DNA from: Tissierellia bacterium
GTDB lineage: Bacteria > Bacillota_A > Clostridia > Tissierellales > Peptoniphilaceae
Reading direction: 5' to 3'
Length of the DNA: 47,491 nt
NCBI GenBank assembly: GCA_030537695.1
Contig: JAUNVJ010000007.1
Location: forward strand, 1,211-48,701
In this document: piece after piece, positions 43,513-47,491 of the stretch
Position numbering within the stretch: position 1 is the stretch's first letter
Layout: every line of letters starts with the position of its first letter
The notes under the pieces: model-generated
Seen by the model: only the letters and a program-made list of their open reading frames with translations
Database searches by the model: none
Told to the model about the DNA's origin: nothing
Made by a program: the position numbers and the translations under genes

Positions 43513-45060
43513 TCAATGTTGATGGATCAATTCTTGAATTCGTTGAATCAATTCTTCCGGAGCCATCTTTCCTCGTTCACTCATAATAGCAATAGTGGCT
43601 TTTGGTATCATCACCCGAGCCAAAGGACTTTTCAGCATCTTAAAATTTTCGTTAAGTTTTGGTAATTCATCTAAAAGATAGGGATACCGATCTAAAAGAT
43701 CCTTTAATTTCGTATCTGCCGTGATTTGAATTTCTTCCAAGACTTTTTCCTCCGAATCTTTTCCTTCTTGATCGATAAGTGGAGTTTCAATTTCTTTTTC
43801 TGTATTTTTCAGATTTTCCTCTTCATGGGACCAGGTTAAAAGTGTTCTGGAGTCCGTCAGGCTTCTAATATGGGTACAATCCTGCATCATTTCCAATACG
43901 CCACGAAAATTACCTTCTTCATCTCGTACAGCGACATAATAGATATAGATAAAGAGATTCGGCTTGTTGATCCAAAATTCCACGGAATTTTCTTCTCCAC
44001 TTCTAAATTTATCTATAATTTCTTCCACCAAATGAACACTGTTTCTCGGATGACAATTTTTTACATCTCGGCCAATAACATTCTTGCTTCGTGGAAAGAC
44101 CCGATGATCCGTATCAGAATAAAATTTTACGATTTCATTTTCATCCACATAGGAGATATCTACCGGTAAATGTCGATAGATCAAGTTGATTTGTTCCAAA
44201 GTCAATTTTCCTGTGGACACATCCATTACTCCCTGTGATTCTGTCATTAACCCGTATTTTGTCATAAGATCTTTTAGTTCCTCGGTTAAATTTGTAGATA
44301 CAGGAGTTTCCTTTATTTTTTCAGTTTTTGGTTCTTCTACATCAATCCAGGCAAAACCGATTTCCCCATCTCCACTTTTCATATCTTCAAATTCTTCCAA
44401 GGTGATCATATCCAAAGAAGTGGGATAGAGGACGGTATTTTCTTTATCCATTAAATCACGAATATCGGCAATTAAAGTTTCTTGGATATTGATAAACTCT
44501 TCTTCCTTCCCTTCTTTTAATAATTGATAGGCATCATTGATTTCATCTCGAACAAAATTATCCAAAGTCCACATTGTCGTCGTCGGTCGATCAAAGCCCT
44601 TTTGTTCCAATATGGAATACAACTGATTTTGCTTTCGAGACAGGTGAATTTTAAATTGGTCCAATCGTTCATAGATCTCCAACCATTGATTTTTGATCAT
44701 TGGATACTGGACCAAGTCTTCCATTTCTTTTAAAATTTTTTCCAAAGCTTCATTCTCTCGAAGATAGCAAGAAATGGGATGATCTTTATCCAAGTGATAA
44801 TCTTCTTTTGTCATCACATCCTCAAAAATAGCCAACATGGTTTGAATATCTTCTTTTTCACATTCATCTTCTTCAAACTCTTTTAAAGTTTGTTCGATAT
44901 AGGCAATTTCTGACGGAGTAAGAGATATTACCTTTTCCGCCATCTGACTACGGCCTTCCTCCAAAGAAATTTCGCCACGATCATAAGATTTTTTAATAGC
45001 AAATGCTGTTTTTATTTTGTTCTCGTCAATATTCTTTAAATGTTTTTTCATTTCTCCCAT
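43513..45060 (-). CDS. DUF438/hemerythrin/PAS multidomain protein
   Basis: A 515-residue cytoplasmic protein. Domains in order: DUF438 at about 5-75 (LKNIDENKIKTAFAIKKSYDRGEI; LTPSEIAYIEQTL), a hemerythrin-like four-helix region at about 90-235 (GHxxE-type motifs are replaced by DHPISCYLRENEAL), a PAS domain at about 285-405 with LPVDISYVDENEIVKFYSDT and VFPRSKNVIGRDVKNCHP, an acidic linker, and a C-terminal DUF1858 (DTKLKDLLDRYP). This is a known architecture in anaerobes, thought to sense redox or gases, although its mechanism is unproven. GGGAGG precedes the ATG at 45060. It is monocistronic. Confidence 0.9.
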   Translation of the reverse strand: MGEMKKHLKNIDENKIKTAFAIKKSYDRGEISLEEGRSQMAEKVISLTPSEIAYIEQTLKEFEEDECEKEDIQTMLAIFEDVMTKEDYHLDKDHPISCYLRENEALEKILKEMEDLVQYPMIKNQWLEIYERLDQFKIHLSRKQNQLYSILEQKGFDRPTTTMWTLDNFVRDEINDAYQLLKEGKEEEFINIQETLIADIRDLMDKENTVLYPTSLDMITLEEFEDMKSGDGEIGFAWIDVEEPKTEKIKETPVSTNLTEELKDLMTKYGLMTESQGVMDVSTGKLTLEQINLIYRHLPVDISYVDENEIVKFYSDTDHRVFPRSKNVIGRDVKNCHPRNSVHLVEEIIDKFRSGEENSVEFWINKPNLFIYIYYVAVRDEEGNFRGVLEMMQDCTHIRSLTDSRTLLTWSHEEENLKNTEKEIETPLIDQEGKDSEEKVLEEIQITADTKLKDLLDRYPYLLDELPKLNENFKMLKSPLARVMIPKATIAIMSERGKMAPEELIQRIQELIHQH

Positions 45061-45394
45061 TGCTTTTCCTCCCTTTTATTTATTATACCATTTGAAGAAA
45101 AAGGCTTTTTAAAGAAATGATGATCCTTTTAAAATATTATGATTATATTCTTTTTTAATTCTCCTTTTACCAAATTTTATGATCATCTACAAAATAAACA
45201 ATATCTCTGGCAATTTATTTACTGATGAATAAGGCCTACTGAGAAATCTTTTTCTTGTGAAAAAAGGATTTTATTTCCGACAATATGATTTGGAGTACCG
45301 TACAAATTAATATGAAATCTATGATTCACCCAAAGAATAGAAAAGACTTAAAATTACCGATTTCCAATAGAAAAAGAGAAAAATCCACGGACAT
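45061..45394. other. intergenic, no gene recognised
   Basis: AT-rich sequence holding the DUF438 promoter region. No convincing frame or repeat. Confidence 0.4.
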
Positions 45395-45559
45395 ATGCCA
45401 AAAAATCAAGGCAGCAAAATTTTTAGTTCTCATATAGAAAATGAACGACGATTAGAAGAAGCCTGTAAGGAATATGTCGAAGATTCCTCATTACATTTTT
45501 ATGATAATGAAAGTAATAAATCACCGGAGATTGCGGTATTAGAAAGAAATATTTTTTAA
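45395..45559 (+). pseudogene. short coding-looking fragment, family not identified
   Basis: A 54-codon plus-strand frame beginning MPKNQGSKIFSSHIENERRL and ending LERNIF, rich in charged residues, with no ribosome binding site before the ATG. Protein-like reading may continue in a shifted frame to about 45615. It is probably the remnant of a gene rather than a functional small protein. Confidence 0.35.
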
Positions 45560-45639
45560 GACCCTATGGAAACAAAATGGAATTTCTTCCCCTTTTATAT
45601 TTTTATACCAGCTTAAAAAAAAATTGTACTTTATTCCCT

Positions 45640-46200
45640 TGGATGCCCTAAGGCATAGGTGGGATCTTATCATTTTGTCCAATGAAAGCTTTTCATCGTT
45701 TTTGTGGAAAAGCGAGTATTAATGAGATCCATAAAAGAATGCTATCAACGGAATAAACTTTAATCCCTTGAATTCGTTTTTTAACCTCATCTTCTCGAAA
45801 ATACATGAAAAGACCTTGAGCACTAATAAAGACTTGTGTTTTTATGGAGTCGATCCATCCATTTTCTATCTAGAGCAAAACATAAAATATGTATATTGAC
45901 CATCTGAGAAATATTTCGAAATATCAATTGCTTCTTGCAGATCCATCATAACCAAAAGATTATCATTAGGTGGAACTTAAAAGCGATGAGTTTCCCATCC
46001 TTCCCCTAAATTTACAATAACAGCTAGAGGGTTCTTTTTCATAAATTCTTCCATTTCACCGTCAAAGATAAGAGATCCAGTAAGGTGAAATAAATTGCTA
46101 GCTTTTCCGAATTTGTCTTTATGGGAATAATCGATCTGATCAAAGATTACTTCTTCTTTTTATCTTTTATAATTCCATTGGATTTTTTAATAAGATCATT
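45640..46200 (-). pseudogene. decayed class I SAM methyltransferase gene (leucine carboxyl methyltransferase-like family)
   Basis: On the minus strand a broken frame reads EEVIFDQIDYSHKDKFG, then LTGSLIFDGEMEEFMKK, the family's cofactor motif as VIVNLGEGWETHRF, a TAA stop where VDNG normally follows, LVMMDLQEAIDI, a frameshift, then VFISAQGLFMYFREDEVKK and a last shifted piece INTRFSTKTMK. The order matches leucine carboxyl methyltransferase-like proteins of anaerobes (VVNLGxGLDTRF, xDLPEVIxxR, AEGLLMYFxEEEV). At least one in-frame stop and two frameshifts make it non-functional. It lies downstream of the sortase terminator. Confidence 0.65.
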
Positions 46201-46254
46201 TTCATTTCGATTTTAAATCTTTGACTTAAGCATTAAATTTCTTAAATCTCAAAT

Positions 46255-46291
46255 AAAAAACCAATTCATTTCTTTAGAAACGAATTGGTCC
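46255..46291 (-). terminator. terminator of the sortase gene
   Basis: On the minus strand ACCAATTCGTTTC, four-base loop TAAA, GAAATGAATTGGT, then TTTTTT. Confidence 0.9.
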
Positions 46292-46299
46292 TATCCTTT

Positions 46300-47073
46300 T
46301 TAATCATCGATTTTTATACCATGAATAATTAATCGTTTGTTTTTGTCACTACAAGTTTGCAAGGTCAAAATTTTATCAAAGTTTGTGGGAAGTTCTTCAT
46401 TTAAAAGATTTTTGTCTACCATTCTTTGGTAAAATATTGGAAAGTCCTCTTCTCCATAATTCGGTGTTCTAAAATTATCATCTGGATTGGCAATATATGC
46501 TGCAAAAATCTTGTAGCGATAAAGGCCCTTTAAATTACTAACTTCAATAATGGGAGCTTTTGTTACAAAATTCGGATCTCTATATTGGTGAAGTGCATGA
46601 AAGACTTTTCCACTCCTTACATTGTGACCGTATAAAATGGTATTTTGATCATCAAAATTAGGGCTATTGGCCATTTCCATAAAAACTGTACCGAATACAT
46701 CGTAATTACCTTTATAATCATGGTCCAAATAAAAAATATTATCTTTTCCTTGAACCACCGGCAAATCGATTCCTGTTTCGGGAATTTTAATCCAAGCAAT
46801 TATATTGGGATAATCTTTTTTCAAATAAGCAATTTTTGAACTTTCCATCTTGTCAAGATCTTCCTTTGCATTATGACCTTTAAGATTAGGATCTTCGTCT
46901 TCCACCCTTTCTTTTTGAACTTCATCTTGCCATTTTTTAACAGTGGATTTAATCTCCACATCCTTTTTTTGGAACTCTTTATTGGCTTTAATATATTCAA
47001 CAATTTTATAGCTTGAAACAATCACCAAAATAATTAAAAGAAATTGGATTGCTCTTAATATCTTTTTTTTCAT
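46300..47073 (-). CDS. srtB: class B sortase
   Basis: A 257-residue membrane-anchored transpeptidase that joins surface proteins to peptidoglycan. One N-terminal signal-anchor helix (residues ~5-25) is followed by a charged stalk and the catalytic domain from about residue 80. The triad is intact: H150 in LYGHN, C241 in LQTCS and R247 in KNKRLIIHG. Class B features are the NIIAWIKIPETGIDLPVVQG entry and the YLDHDYKGNYDVFGTVFME stretch, with the longer helical insert before the active-site strand. AAGGGG precedes the ATG at 47073. The preceding gene encodes a protein with a sortable-looking tail. Confidence 0.94.
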   Translation of the reverse strand: MKKKILRAIQFLLIILVIVSSYKIVEYIKANKEFQKKDVEIKSTVKKWQDEVQKERVEDEDPNLKGHNAKEDLDKMESSKIAYLKKDYPNIIAWIKIPETGIDLPVVQGKDNIFYLDHDYKGNYDVFGTVFMEMANSPNFDDQNTILYGHNVRSGKVFHALHQYRDPNFVTKAPIIEVSNLKGLYRYKIFAAYIANPDDNFRTPNYGEEDFPIFYQRMVDKNLLNEELPTNFDKILTLQTCSDKNKRLIIHGIKIDD

Positions 47074-47235
47074 GATCTACCCCTTATTTTAATTCCTGGA
47101 AGTCTTCAACTTTGAGATTGCTCAAATGGCAATAATAAGTTTTACCACCACAATTCCGATTCTTTTTATAATACTACCCCTATTTTTCAATAATACCCTG
47201 CTACTGCTTCTCTTTTCAATACTGTCATCAAGTAA

Positions 47236-47277
47236 AATAAAACAAGATAGTCCAAAGGATTATCTTGTTTTATTTAA
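47236..47277 (-). terminator. terminator of the surface-protein gene
   Basis: Minus strand AAACAAGATAATCC, short loop, GGACTATCTTGTTT (one mismatch) and TATTT; it begins two to three bases after the stop. Confidence 0.75.
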
Positions 47278-47278
47278 A

Positions 47279-47491
47279 TTATTTCTTTGATTTTTTCTCA
47301 ATGAAACCAATTCCAAATATAGCCGCTAATATCAAAGCCATATGGGTGGCAATACCACCGTCATAAGTCTTTGGTGGCCCGTCAGGTCTCTGAGGAGGAG
47401 TCACTTTTGATTCATCAGGAACTTCCGGCGGTGCTTTTGGTGGTACCAAAGGAGGTTCTTCCGGTGTTTCCGGCGGTGCTTCCGGTGGTAC
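47279..47491 (-). CDS. C-terminus of a proline-rich surface protein with a sortase-type tail (partial)
   Basis: Seventy codons plus stop, open at the right edge of the window. The visible part starts with a proline/glutamate-rich stretch of PPE/PPK-type repeats (VPPEAPPETPEEPPLVPPK), typical of wall-spanning regions. It ends with PPKTYDGG, a hydrophobic helix (ATHMALILAAIFGIGFI) and the positive tail EKKSKK. That is the layout of a cell-wall sorting signal, but without a canonical LPXTG. PPKT recalls the (S/P)PXTG motif of clostridial class B sortase substrates. The neighbouring sortase B gene starts 206 bases downstream on the same strand and is the likely processing enzyme (inference). Confidence 0.8.
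   Translation of the reverse strand, partial: VPPEAPPETPEEPPLVPPKAPPEVPDESKVTPPQRPDGPPKTYDGGIATHMALILAAIFGIGFIEKKSKK

Noticed and set aside
47400..47491. Plus-strand glycine-rich repeat (GGTG-type) or satellite
   Set aside because: It is the reverse of a PPE/PPK-repeat coding sequence; the minus-strand frame is open and ends in a sorting-type tail.
1..47491. CRISPR array, tRNA or rRNA genes
   Set aside because: No regularly spaced direct repeats and no cloverleaf or rRNA-like sequence were recognised by eye in the window.

Overview
The window comes from a low-GC, AT-rich Gram-positive anaerobe of the Firmicutes. Evidence: AGGAGG-type ribosome binding sites in front of nearly every gene, several TTG/GTG starts, T-box riboswitches, a class B sortase next to a proline-rich surface-protein tail, DctPQM and TAXI-type TRAP transporters, and an NhaC antiporter. 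The mix of amino-acid and peptide use with sortase-anchored surface proteins would fit Gram-positive anaerobic cocci or relatives (Tissierellia/Peptoniphilaceae-like). That placement is inference; no rRNA or tRNA gene is present to test it.

Layout. (1) 1-5.6 kb: M20 peptidase with the start of a membrane gene, a divergent LysR regulator, then gamma-glutamyltransferase coupled to a secondary transporter; a peptide or acyl-amino-acid scavenging region. (2) 6.0-14.1 kb: a six-gene minus-strand operon with aconitase X (two subunits), a DctPQM TRAP transporter and a D-2-hydroxyacid dehydrogenase. An FCD-type GntR regulator and a YjiH-like membrane protein lie behind it. A striking array of three GTATAC sites sits before the operon. 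(3) 14.1-15.2 kb: decayed coding remnants. (4) 15.2-20.2 kb: two-subunit type IV ABC transporter with a divergent AraC regulator (arrangement like siderophore-uptake loci), then a DUF1722 gene. (5) 20.2-21.6 kb: no intact gene. (6) 21.6-27.2 kb: TraB/PrgY-like membrane protein; an ABC transporter with two paralogous binding lipoproteins, each behind its own T-box. By my reading the T-boxes specify tyrosine (UAC) and phenylalanine (UUC). (7) 27.2-33.2 kb: housekeeping operon hflX-yigZ-CoA-binding-nadE and a divergent GT51 penicillin-binding protein whose transpeptidase motifs are lost, coupled to an unlisted 55-residue basic protein. (8) 33.2-43.4 kb: macro-domain protein, TAXI TRAP transporter, NhaC antiporter, a conserved hypothetical, MATE exporter, choloylglycine-hydrolase-family enzyme, secreted NlpC/P60 hydrolase. 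(9) 43.5-47.5 kb: DUF438/hemerythrin/PAS protein, a gap with a decayed methyltransferase gene, class B sortase, and the C-terminus of a probable sortase substrate.

The most interesting points are the paired Tyr/Phe T-boxes feeding one ABC transporter, the transpeptidase-dead class A PBP with its coupled small basic protein, the regularly phased GntR operator before the aconitase X/TRAP operon, and the sortase B/PPKTYDGG tail pairing. No CRISPR array, intact insertion sequence, tRNA or rRNA was seen.
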